Translations under genes and position numbers: made by a program | In this document: positions 18,445 through 26,395 of the stretch, piece by piece | Layout of the letters: every line of letters begins with the position of its first letter | Numbering within the stretch: the first letter of the stretch is position 1 | Notes under the pieces: model-generated | The model's input: the letters and a program-made list of their open reading frames with translations, nothing else | Databases searched by the model: none | Told to the model about the DNA's origin: nothing | Assembly (NCBI GenBank): GCA_015065695.1 | Contig: SVPT01000002.1 | Location: 1 to 54,557 of the forward strand | Direction of reading: 5' to 3' | From: Oscillospiraceae bacterium | GTDB lineage: Bacteria; Bacillota; Clostridia; Oscillospirales; Acutalibacteraceae | DNA: 54,557 nucleotides

Positions 18445-19464
18445 ATGATAAGCAACGGACTTAAAAACTGGCAGCAGTCACGCAGTTTCCGCATCGGCGG
18501 CGATGTCGTTTACGGTGTATATCAGAGTGTCGGCTTCTCCGTTTCCGAGGAGGACGGCGGCAAGCTGTTCATCTTCATGCTCTCCGGTCCTGATGCCGCC
18601 TTTGACGACATGGAGGACCTGCTCAAGAATCAGCGCGGCGACCTGCGCCTTGTAGAGGTGGGCGATGTTGAAACCTACCTTGCGCTGTTCTTTGACGAAA
18701 ACGGCGGCGATATGCACGACAGCACCATGGACGACCTGCTGGACTTTGTTGCCGACAACTGCCGCGCCTGCGGATTCAAGGCCCCCAACGTGTGCATAAA
18801 GTGCGGCGCGCCCGCCAACAAGCGTTCCTTTGTTGACAACATGGTGCAGCCCATGTGCGCCGAGTGCCGCGCAGCCGAAAAGGCCGCCTCCGCTCCTCAG
18901 CGCAGAGAGCCGCAGCCCGCAAGGGACGATACATACGGCGCTGCCCCCATCGCTCCCCAGCGTCCCCACTACGACGACTCCGACTACGAACCCCGCCGTC
19001 AGCGCAGGGACTATGACGAGCCCTACGAGGATCGCTATGACGACCGCTACGATGACCGTTACGACGACCGTCCCGCAGCCGAAAACAGCGGTGTTCTGGG
19101 TGCTTTGATAGGCTCACTTGCAGGTCTTGTTCCCTACTTTGTTTCGGTACTCATTTCCCTCGAGCTGGCATTTCTCGCCTTCCTCTCGGGAATCGGCGCA
19201 GTGCTTGGCTACATCGCCTTCCGCGGCCGCAAGGACAAGTCCAACGCAATGACCATGTCGATGGTATTCTCCGGTCTGCTTTCCGTCATCTCCGTCCTCG
19301 GAGTAAAGTGTCTTGGCAATATTCAGGGCACCTTCGGAGAGACACTGAAGTATACCTTCTCCCACCTGCCCTGGATGAATCTGGTGCTTGCCATTCTCGG
19401 CGTGCTGCTGGGTGTGGCGGTGGTCATCGACCGAATCCTTGCCTACATCGAATCGGACGACTGA
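18445..19464 (+). CDS. Hypothetical membrane protein with a central zinc-ribbon-like region and DDRY repeats
   Basis: 339 residues, family not recognised. Residues 1-105 form a soluble alpha/beta-looking domain. Four CxxC-type pairs follow (CRAC, CIKC, MCAEC region), consistent with a zinc-binding ribbon. A charged disordered linker contains near-identical DDRYDDRYDDR repeats. The C-terminus has about four hydrophobic helices (LIGSLAGLVPYFVSVLI; LELAFLAFLSGIGAVLGYIAF; MSMVFSGLLSVISVLGV; LVLAILGVLLGVAVVIDRI). The N-terminal part is predicted to be cytoplasmic. The ribosome binding site is weak. It ends before a strong hairpin terminator. Confidence 0.65.
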   Translation: MISNGLKNWQQSRSFRIGGDVVYGVYQSVGFSVSEEDGGKLFIFMLSGPDAAFDDMEDLLKNQRGDLRLVEVGDVETYLALFFDENGGDMHDSTMDDLLDFVADNCRACGFKAPNVCIKCGAPANKRSFVDNMVQPMCAECRAAEKAASAPQRREPQPARDDTYGAAPIAPQRPHYDDSDYEPRRQRRDYDEPYEDRYDDRYDDRYDDRPAAENSGVLGALIGSLAGLVPYFVSVLISLELAFLAFLSGIGAVLGYIAFRGRKDKSNAMTMSMVFSGLLSVISVLGVKCLGNIQGTFGETLKYTFSHLPWMNLVLAILGVLLGVAVVIDRILAYIESDD

Positions 19465-19514
19465 GCCTGCCGAAACAGGTCTGAAATTGTAAATACTTTG
19501 TTAACAAACACTAC

Positions 19515-19572
19515 AGAGGGTGTATATCTTCGGTGTCCTGCCGAATATATGCACCCTCTCTTTATTTTTCTC
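19515..19572 (+). terminator. Terminator after the zinc-ribbon membrane protein gene
   Basis: AGAGGGTGTATAT pairs with ATATATGCACCCTCT (one mismatch/bulge) between 19515 and 19559, followed by CTTTATTTTTC. Confidence 0.8.
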
Positions 19573-19692
19573 TTAACATATGGGAATTTTGCTGGAATTT
19601 TCGGCATCTGTGTGATATAATCAAGCTTGGTATGTTATGCCATGGCAAACACTCAGTGACAACGCCGCTCAGCGGCAGATGGAGAGATGGAT

Positions 19693-21009
19693 ATGAAAAA
19701 ACGCATTATCGCACTTTTGCTCTGCCTCGTTATGGCTGCCGCCATGCCTCTGCAGATAGGCGCAGCCGGAGGAAGCAGCTATGTTGATTCGGGCAGCCTG
19801 ACCTACGGCGTGGCTGTCATCAACGCCTACGAATGCCGTCTGGAGATGCCCTTTGTCTATTCCGAAGGCATTTCGCTCAGTTCCTCCGTCATAAATAACC
19901 TGACAAAGCGACTGGAAGCCATCGGTTTTCCGAATATGAAGTACAAGCTGAACAACGCCGCACGCACGTCTCAGCAGTTCCTTGTGGTGCGCACCGACGA
20001 TGCCGCCGCCCTTGCCAACATGATAACGGCGGTTGAGATGGCTCCCGGTGTCAGCCCGGAGGAGGTTACCGAGCCGGTATCCTTTACCGATGCCGTTATC
20101 GCCGACATCATTTCCGGCACCGACATCTCTGCCTCCGACCTCATCTCCGACAGCGACACCCAGCGTGCCGAGCTGCCCTCTGGTGCCTCTGCCGATGCGG
20201 TTCAGCCCATCACCGAGGACACCCCGCAGGCAGACGATGCTGCCGCTTCCACCACCGCTGTCACCATGGTCGAGGAGGGCAAAAGCTCCCTGCGCAAGCT
20301 GCTGGACGGCGATGTCTGGATTCCCGACTGCGGCACTCTTTACGAGGCATTTACCAAAACCTTCCCCGAGTTTTCCTTTGCGCAGCCGGCGGCGGTGCGT
20401 ATCCCCAGCACCATTTCCGCCTCCGATGTGCGCTATTCTGCCGACAGACAGATACTTACCGTAGACATCACCGCTCCGCCGGAGTATGTTGAGCATACCA
20501 TTGGCGGCGAGACGGTACAGGCACTGCTGGTCACCTCTATCCCCAACCGCTTCACCATCACCCGCTGTGTGGTTGCGGGCGGCGAGGGCGTGGGCGTCAA
20601 CAAGCCTACCACTACCACAACGACCACTACAACCACCACGACTACCACCACAACCACAGCAACTACTACCGCTGCCACCACTGCGGCAACTTTTTCCACC
20701 ACCGCTTCCACTCCCGCACCCACAATAACCACAGCAACCGCGGCACCCACCACGCTGACCACCACTGCCCCCACCTCCGTCAACCTCGGCAGCGGCAGAC
20801 GTGCCTATGTCAACACCCGCCGCAAGCGTCTGTATGTGCGCTCCGGTCCCGGTCTGACCTACTCCGCCATCACCCTCATTCCCAAGGGCACCCGCCTGAC
20901 CGTCATCGACACCGGCAACACCGACTGGTTCAAGGTCAGACTGGACGATGGCACTGTGGGCTACTGCTATAGCTACTACATCTCCTTTGAAGCACCGGAA
21001 AAGGGCTAA
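19693..21009 (+). CDS. Secreted protein with a Thr-rich linker and C-terminal SH3b domain
   Basis: 438 residues from the ATG at 19693. The ATG at 19687 overlaps the GGAGAG ribosome binding site. A signal peptide (MKKRIIALLLCLVMAAAMPLQIGAAG) is followed by an unrecognised N-terminal domain of about 270 residues. A linker made almost wholly of Thr (roughly 20608-20780) comes next, then a bacterial SH3 domain (YVNTRRKRLYVRSGPGLTYS...GYCYSYYI). SH3b domains usually bind peptidoglycan, so the protein is likely held at the cell wall. A TATAAT lies at 19616-19621, but the -35 is poor. It is followed by the ftsEX promoter region. Confidence 0.8.
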   Translation: MKKRIIALLLCLVMAAAMPLQIGAAGGSSYVDSGSLTYGVAVINAYECRLEMPFVYSEGISLSSSVINNLTKRLEAIGFPNMKYKLNNAARTSQQFLVVRTDDAAALANMITAVEMAPGVSPEEVTEPVSFTDAVIADIISGTDISASDLISDSDTQRAELPSGASADAVQPITEDTPQADDAAASTTAVTMVEEGKSSLRKLLDGDVWIPDCGTLYEAFTKTFPEFSFAQPAAVRIPSTISASDVRYSADRQILTVDITAPPEYVEHTIGGETVQALLVTSIPNRFTITRCVVAGGEGVGVNKPTTTTTTTTTTTTTTTTTATTTAATTAATFSTTASTPAPTITTATAAPTTLTTTAPTSVNLGSGRRAYVNTRRKRLYVRSGPGLTYSAITLIPKGTRLTVIDTGNTDWFKVRLDDGTVGYCYSYYISFEAPEKG

Positions 21010-21090
21010 TCCACAAATTTGCCCTCTTCGGCGTGATTATCACAAAAACCTCACCCCCGTAAGGGTCTGTTGCCCTCTCTAAAACAGAAA

Positions 21091-21110
21091 TTGTTACATA
21101 TGCGTAACAA
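21091..21110 (+). promoter_or_regulatory. Operator-like palindrome upstream of ftsE (possible WalR-type box)
   Basis: A perfect inverted repeat, TTGTTAC-N6-GTAACAA, ends 19 bases before a TATAAT at 21130-21135 and thus covers the expected -35 region. Read as a direct repeat, TGTTAC-N5-CGTAAC matches the WalR box consensus TGTWAH-N5-TGTWAH except for one base. The palindrome is seen; the regulator is inference. Confidence 0.5.
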
Positions 21111-21224
21111 CTGACCGCACAGGTTGTATTATAATGTGACTTGCCGAAAGGCGTGTATTCCGGGAGAAGTGAGCCGGAGGCGCGCAGAGAAAGCGGCATT
21201 GAGTATGAGGAGAATCAAGTCCAA

Positions 21225-21908
21225 ATGATAGAATTTCGCAACGTATACAAAACCTACGACAACGGGACCAAGGCCCTGCGCGACTTTAACCTTTTCGTAG
21301 ACGAAGGTGAGTTCGTGTTTATCGTCGGCTCGTCCGGCTCTGGCAAATCCACGCTGCTGAAGATACTCATGCGCGAGGAGCTGCCCAGCTCCGGCGAGGT
21401 CATCGTGGACGGACGCCGTCTTTCCACCCTGCGCCATCGCGACATTCCCTATTACCGCCGCTCGATGGGCATGGTCTTTCAGGACTTCCGCCTTATCCCC
21501 AACATGAACGTCTTTGACAACGTGGCATTCGCCATGCGCGTCACCGGCGCATCCACCAAGGCTGTGCGCAAGAAGGTGCCCTATGTACTGGGTCTGGTGG
21601 GTCTTAACGACAAGGCCCGCTGCCTGCCCAAGGAGCTTTCCGGCGGTGAGCAGCAGCGTGTCGGTCTCGCCCGCGCGCTTATCAACAACCCCTCAATGAT
21701 CATCGCCGACGAGCCCACCGGCAACGTTGACCCGCGCATGAGCTTTGAGATTGTGGATATGCTCAACGAAATCAACCGACGCGGCACAACTGTGCTTATG
21801 GTCACCCACGAACATTCTCTGGTAAAGAAGTTCCGCCGCCGCATCATCGAGATTCAGGACGGCGAGCTTGTTGCCGATAGCGGCTCGGAGGTGTCTTACT
21901 ATGCATAG
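21225..21908 (+). CDS. ftsE: Cell division ATP-binding protein FtsE
   Basis: 227 residues, the normal FtsE length. Walker A is GSSGSGKST, the signature is LSGGEQQRVGLARAL, Walker B is MIIADEPTGNVDP and the H-loop is VMVTHEH. FtsE binds FtsX and drives ATP-dependent activation of cell-wall hydrolases at the septum. The ATG at 21225 is favoured because MIEFRNVYKTYDNG is the family N-terminus. AGGAG is 12 bases upstream, a rather long spacing. The stop overlaps the ftsX start. Confidence 0.96.
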   Translation: MIEFRNVYKTYDNGTKALRDFNLFVDEGEFVFIVGSSGSGKSTLLKILMREELPSSGEVIVDGRRLSTLRHRDIPYYRRSMGMVFQDFRLIPNMNVFDNVAFAMRVTGASTKAVRKKVPYVLGLVGLNDKARCLPKELSGGEQQRVGLARALINNPSMIIADEPTGNVDPRMSFEIVDMLNEINRRGTTVLMVTHEHSLVKKFRRRIIEIQDGELVADSGSEVSYYA

Positions 21909-22803
21909 TTTCAAGTATCTGGTCGGAGAGGGCTTCCGCAGCCTGTGGACCAACCGCCTGATGAGCTTTGCCTCCATCGGCGTGCTTGTGTGCTGCCTTG
22001 TGCTGATGGGCAGTGCCTCCCTCATTTCCGTCAACATCTCCGGTCTTATGAACTGGCTGGGTGACCAGAACGTGGTCAAGGTATTCCTTGAGGACGGTCT
22101 GACTCAGGACCAGACCGAGGAGATGAAGCAAAATATCCTCAACGTCGGCAACATCGAGTCCATCGAGTTTGTCGACCGCCAGCAGGCATACGAGAGCATC
22201 ATCAACCGCATGACCAGCAACCCTGAGCTGATTATGGCCATTGATGACACCGGCTCCTTTCTCCCCGATGCCTACACCGTCACCTTTGCCGACCTCACCC
22301 GCTTTGAGGAAACGGTCACTCTGCTGGAGAGCCTGCCCAACGTCTACTCCGTAAGCGACAAGCGTGAGCTGGCACAGAAGCTGCAGAGCATCAACCGCGT
22401 TGTTTCGGTTGTCGGCATCTGGATAGTCGGTCTGCTCTTCGTTGTTTCGCTGTTCATCATCACCAACACCATCAAGCTGACCATGTACGTCCGCCGTCTG
22501 GAAATCAGCATCATGAAGTCGGTCGGTGCTACCGACTGGTTCATTCGCCTGCCCTTCCTCGTGGAAGGCATGGTAATCGGTATTCTTTCCGGCGCAATCA
22601 GCTTCGGTCTGGTGACCTATGTGTACATCACCGCCATGTCCGCGGTTTCCTCCGTGCTCTCCTTTGGCATGATTTCATATTCCAAGCTGTGGGTATGGTG
22701 CCTTATCGCATTCATCATTGCGGGTGTTCTCGCGGGTGCGGTGGGCAGCCTTATCTCCATCAGCAAGTATCTTAACAAAGAAGGAGGACTGAGCAATGCT
22801 TAA
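21901..22803 (+). CDS. ftsX: Cell division protein FtsX (permease-like)
   Basis: 300 residues. TM1 near residues 22-44 (ASIGVLVCCLVLMGSASLIS) is followed by the extracellular loop of ~130 residues that contacts the hydrolase activator, then three TM helices in the MacB/FtsX-like C-terminal half (VVGIWIVGLLFVVSLFII; GMVIGILSGAISFGLVTYV; LIAFIIAGVLAGAVGSLI). The start overlaps the ftsE stop (ATGCATAG), so the two genes are translationally coupled. Its likely partner is the coiled-coil M23 protein encoded next. Confidence 0.95.
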   Translation: MHSFKYLVGEGFRSLWTNRLMSFASIGVLVCCLVLMGSASLISVNISGLMNWLGDQNVVKVFLEDGLTQDQTEEMKQNILNVGNIESIEFVDRQQAYESIINRMTSNPELIMAIDDTGSFLPDAYTVTFADLTRFEETVTLLESLPNVYSVSDKRELAQKLQSINRVVSVVGIWIVGLLFVVSLFIITNTIKLTMYVRRLEISIMKSVGATDWFIRLPFLVEGMVIGILSGAISFGLVTYVYITAMSAVSSVLSFGMISYSKLWVWCLIAFIIAGVLAGAVGSLISISKYLNKEGGLSNA

Positions 22804-23965
22804 AAAGCTTTTGCTCTCCCTTTGCGCTCTGCTCAGCGTTTTTGCCGCTGCGGTTTTCCTCTGCCCCGATGACGCTCCCTTTGTAATGAAAGCCAGCGCC
22901 GCAACAGAGGCACAGCTCCGCGCCAAGCAGGCCAACCTCGAAAAGGAACAGGCAAACATCAAGTCCAAGATTTCCAAGCTGGAGTCCAATCAGGCAGATG
23001 CCCAGACTCAGGTTACCGCTCTCAACGAGCTGATCTCCAACCTGCAGGCACAGATCAACACCGCCAACGAGAAGATCGCCGTTCAGGAGGCAGAAATCTC
23101 TGACATTCAGAAGGACATCGACGCCAAGGAAGCCGAGATTGAGGCAAGCTACGAAAGGTTCAAGCAGCGTGTGCGCTCCATGTACATATCGGGCGACATC
23201 ACCGGCGGTCTTGAGCTGCTGCTTACCACCGACGGCTTTGACGAGTACCTCTCCACCTCCACCTATATCCAGAAAATGTCCGAGCATGACGATGCCATCA
23301 TCAGTGCCCTGACCGAGGACAAGGAAGGCTTCCTTGCCCAGAAGGCAGAGGTTGAGGAAAAGAAGGCCGACATCGAGGACGAGAAGTCCCGCCTCTCCGC
23401 AAAGAAGGAAGAGCTGGACGAAAAGAAGGCCGAAGCCGACTCCCTGCTCTCCCAGATTGCTGCCGACAAGGCCGCTCTTCAGGAGGAGCAGATAAAGATT
23501 GACAAGGAAATGGCCAAGGCACGCGCCGCTATGGACGCCATAGTCAACGCCGCTGCCGCCAACTCCAAGGACACCGACTACGTCGGCGGCACATGGAGAT
23601 GGCCCGCCCCCGGCTACAACCGCGTTTCCTCCAAGTTTGGCTGGCGTTCCTGGTCCAACAGCTACCACAAGGGCATCGACGTTGCAGCCCCCATGGGCGC
23701 AAACATCATCGCCTCCAACGCAGGCAAGGTTGTAACCAGCTCCTTTAACGCAGGCGGCTACGGCAACTACGTCATCATCGACCACGGCGGCGGATACCTC
23801 ACCGTCTACGGTCACCTCAGCCGCAGAAGCGTCAGCGTCGGTCAGCAGGTCAGCCGCGGTCAGGTCATCGGTCTGTGCGGCTCTACCGGCCGTTCCACCG
23901 GTCCTCATCTCCACTTTGAGATCCGCGTCAACGGTTCTGCACAGAACCCGCTGAACTACCTCTAA
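22796..23965 (+). CDS. Secreted coiled-coil M23 (LytM) peptidase, EnvC/PcsB-like partner of FtsEX
   Basis: 389 residues. A signal peptide is followed by a long coiled coil (about residues 35-255, rich in KAEVEEKKADIEDEK-type heptads) and a C-terminal M23 domain. The metallopeptidase ligands look intact: HKGIDVAAP supplies His and Asp, YGHLS a further His, and HLHFE the last His. The gene overlaps ftsX by 8 bases. The coiled-coil plus LytM architecture next to ftsEX matches EnvC; an intact zinc site suggests it may cut peptidoglycan itself, as Gram-positive FtsEX partners do. Confidence 0.92.
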   Translation: MLKKLLLSLCALLSVFAAAVFLCPDDAPFVMKASAATEAQLRAKQANLEKEQANIKSKISKLESNQADAQTQVTALNELISNLQAQINTANEKIAVQEAEISDIQKDIDAKEAEIEASYERFKQRVRSMYISGDITGGLELLLTTDGFDEYLSTSTYIQKMSEHDDAIISALTEDKEGFLAQKAEVEEKKADIEDEKSRLSAKKEELDEKKAEADSLLSQIAADKAALQEEQIKIDKEMAKARAAMDAIVNAAAANSKDTDYVGGTWRWPAPGYNRVSSKFGWRSWSNSYHKGIDVAAPMGANIIASNAGKVVTSSFNAGGYGNYVIIDHGGGYLTVYGHLSRRSVSVGQQVSRGQVIGLCGSTGRSTGPHLHFEIRVNGSAQNPLNYL

Positions 23966-23971
23966 TAGCGC

Positions 23972-25282
23972 ATGAATAAGAAAATATCACTCGGGATGGC
24001 CATCTCTTTGATGGCCATCGTCGCTACTATAGCCATTGCACTCACCTACAGCCTCGCTATAAACGTCTTCGAGAGCCGTATGAGTGCCATTGCCGACCGC
24101 CAGACCACCGATGACCTGACGGTGGAGATTGACAACAAGGTCAGGCAGAAATACTACGCGGATATTTCTGAAGAGAATATACGCGTTGGAATAGCCAACG
24201 GCATCGTTGACGGTCTCGGTGACCCCAACTGTGCTTACTTCACCGCCGAGCAATGGGAGCTGGAGCGCGACCGCGCCGAGGGCTTCGACTTTGGCATAGG
24301 CATCTCCGTCGGACGCACCTCTGACGGGTTTATCCTTGTCAACCGCGTCAACGCAGGCTCTCCGGCAGCCTCCGTCCTCAAGCCGGGCGACGTCATTCAG
24401 AAGATTGACGGCGTAAGCGTCATCACCCTCGGCTACGAGGGTGCCCTCTCCGCCATAAACCGCGCACCCACCACCGTCACCCTCTCCCGCAAGAGGGACG
24501 GCAAGGTGAGCAGCGTGGAGATAACCAAGGCACGCTACAACGTGGTTTCGGTGGACTGGGTCATGGTTGAGAAGAATGCCCGCATCTCCATACACAGCTT
24601 CAACGCTGCCACCCCCGGACAGTTTGATTCTGCCCTCAGCAAGGCGCAGCAGCAGGGCGCGGAGGGTCTTATCATCGACCTGCGCGACTGCACAGGCGGC
24701 AGCTATGACGCAGCCTGCACCATTCTGGACACCATTCTTCCCGCAGGCAGACTGATGATTACCACCGACAAAAACGGCGAGCAGAAATCGGTCACCTCCA
24801 ACACCCAGTGCATCACCCTGCCCATCTGTGTGCTTATCAGCGACACCACCTCCGGCGCAGGCGAGCTTTTCGCCTCTGCCATCTCCGACTACATGGGCAA
24901 CAAGAACATGAAGATTCTTGGCACCGTAGGCACCGCCACCGCCGGTCTGATGACTGTGCAGGAGGATTTCCCCCTCAGCGACGGCTCTGCCCTGCGCCTG
25001 ACCACAGCCAAGTGGAGTACCCCCGATGGCTCCGCCCTCGAGGACGGCGTGATAAAGCCCATGTATGAGGTCAAGCTGACCAGCTATCAGCAGGAGCATC
25101 TGCAGATACTCGCCCCCGCTGACGACCCGCAGATACAGACCGCTGCCGACCTTATCAAGAGCCGTCTGGAAAGCGACAAGGACAATCAGCCTGCCGTCAG
25201 CAGCAGCGACACCACCGCAGCGACAACCACCACTACCACCGCTTCCACAACATCGGCAACCACTGCCGCTGCGGGCAACTGA
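23972..25282 (+). CDS. PDZ/S41 (CtpA-like) family protein, possibly catalytically inactive
   Basis: 436 residues. An N-terminal TM/signal anchor (MAISLMAIVATIAIALTYSLAI) precedes a Ctp-type N-terminal region (IADGLGDPNCAYFTAEQW-like), a PDZ domain (GFDFGIGISVGRTSDGFILVNRV...GDVIQKIDGV) and an S41 core ending in a Thr/Ala-rich tail. In active CtpA proteins the nucleophile sits in SxSASE and the base Lys in GKGTVQ. Here the aligned stretches read TTSGAGELF and TAGLMTVQ, so Gly and Leu appear to replace Ser and Lys, although a Ser lies one position earlier. It starts 6 bases after the M23 gene, so it belongs to the ftsEX operon, perhaps as a scaffold for the hydrolase. Confidence 0.8.
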   Translation: MNKKISLGMAISLMAIVATIAIALTYSLAINVFESRMSAIADRQTTDDLTVEIDNKVRQKYYADISEENIRVGIANGIVDGLGDPNCAYFTAEQWELERDRAEGFDFGIGISVGRTSDGFILVNRVNAGSPAASVLKPGDVIQKIDGVSVITLGYEGALSAINRAPTTVTLSRKRDGKVSSVEITKARYNVVSVDWVMVEKNARISIHSFNAATPGQFDSALSKAQQQGAEGLIIDLRDCTGGSYDAACTILDTILPAGRLMITTDKNGEQKSVTSNTQCITLPICVLISDTTSGAGELFASAISDYMGNKNMKILGTVGTATAGLMTVQEDFPLSDGSALRLTTAKWSTPDGSALEDGVIKPMYEVKLTSYQQEHLQILAPADDPQIQTAADLIKSRLESDKDNQPAVSSSDTTAATTTTTTASTTSATTAAAGN

Positions 25283-25322
25283 CGCCGTTACAAAACCTTA
25301 CACGACAGAGGAAGTGCAAAAA

Positions 25323-25649
25323 ATGAGCTTTCAGGACAACTTCCAAAAGATAAAGGAGATATGTCTGAAGAAGAACGCGGGAATGTTCGGAAACAGCCGC
25401 ACCGCCTATGAGATTGAGCTTACAGGTGAAGACGGCGGTGTGTTCTACATCGAATTTTCCGGCGGGAATATCAGCATAGAGCCCTATGACTATCACGACC
25501 GCACTGCCGCAATAAAACTGTCCGCTGCCGATTTTCTGGCAGCCGCAGAGGGTCGTCTGGACCTTATTGCTGCCTATATGCTGGGCAGGGCAGTGATTGA
25601 GGGCGACATGGACGGCGCAATAATGCTCAAGGAATTTCTTGCAGGATAA
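25323..25649 (+). CDS. SCP2 sterol-binding-domain protein
   Basis: 108 residues forming a single SCP2-like domain: a central beta sheet (AYEIELTGEDGGVFYIEFSGG), AAIKLSAADFLAAAEGRLD, and a C-terminal IEGDMDGAIMLKEFL, typical of small bacterial SCP2 proteins. These bind lipids or other hydrophobic ligands; the ligand here is unknown. The ATG at 25323 is preferred because AGAGGAAG ends about 10 bases before it. It lies 40 bases after the S41-like gene on the same strand and may be the last gene of that operon. Confidence 0.75.
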   Translation: MSFQDNFQKIKEICLKKNAGMFGNSRTAYEIELTGEDGGVFYIEFSGGNISIEPYDYHDRTAAIKLSAADFLAAAEGRLDLIAAYMLGRAVIEGDMDGAIMLKEFLAG

Positions 25650-25652
25650 TCA

Positions 25653-25686
25653 CAACAGCCCCGGAGCCGGTGCTTCGGGGCTGTTG
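25653..25686 (+). terminator. Hairpin after the SCP2 gene, possible terminator
   Basis: CAACAGCCCCG and CGGGGCTGTTG form a perfect 11-bp stem right after the stop codon. No T-run follows, so it may be a weak terminator or an RNA-stabilising structure. Confidence 0.5.
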
Positions 25687-25807
25687 CTCGTCTGCCATAC
25701 CCGCGGAAAACAGGGGATATTCACCCTTATCTTCCGGTGCGAACCTGCATACAATCAGCAAACCCTGCCAATAATTCTCTAAAACAATACACAGGGGGTT
25801 ACCCACC

Positions 25808-26395
25808 ATGAATGGACGTATTATCGGATTCCGCTTTGACTGCCCGCAGGAGCCGGAGCTGTGCGCCGCCGCCATGCAGCGCCTGCTGCGTATCCTCACC
25901 GACAAGGGACTTGCCACCTTTGACCTCTTCCTCTATCCCTACACCGATGCCCTGCTGCTTTCCGAGCGTGGCAGCACCGCCATGTTTGGCACCCATGCCC
26001 TGCTGTGGGGCTTTGACGAGAGGGCACTGGCAGAGGCTGCTGTGGAAGCCTGTCAGGGCAGGACAGCCCTGCTGCGCCCCCGCGCCTGTCTGCTGGACAA
26101 TGATATGCGTGATATAGCCGCCTTCTTCTCGGAGGGTGTGCATACCCCTGCCGAGGGCGAGGTGCTTGTGGGTGGGCTTGCCTCCCTGCTTGCAGGCAGC
26201 GTGCGTCCCTGGGCAATCCGTGAGCAGTCCCGCCGCTTCTGCTCCTTCTGTGAGCATCTTGCTCGCACCAAGGGTGTGCAGCCCGTCGCCCTCTGCGGTG
26301 ACAAGCTGCTGATAAAGAGCGAGGAAGATAGCCTCGCCGCCGTCGAGGAGCTGTATGCGGCAAAGACCGGCGGAGCAATGGAGGCAGTACGATGA
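25808..26395 (+). CDS. Hypothetical protein, translationally coupled to an rRNA methyltransferase
   Basis: 195 residues with no signal peptide or TM helix; I do not recognise a family. It has an alpha/beta look (IIGFRFDCPQEPELCAAAMQR; TFDLFLYPYTDALLLSERG) and a short Cys pair (CSFCEHLA). GGGGG precedes the ATG at good spacing. The last four bases overlap the start of the RlmI-like gene (ATGA), so the two are translated together and may act in the same process. The 158-base gap before it holds only the SCP2 hairpin and no clear promoter. Confidence 0.65.
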   Translation: MNGRIIGFRFDCPQEPELCAAAMQRLLRILTDKGLATFDLFLYPYTDALLLSERGSTAMFGTHALLWGFDERALAEAAVEACQGRTALLRPRACLLDNDMRDIAAFFSEGVHTPAEGEVLVGGLASLLAGSVRPWAIREQSRRFCSFCEHLARTKGVQPVALCGDKLLIKSEEDSLAAVEELYAAKTGGAMEAVR

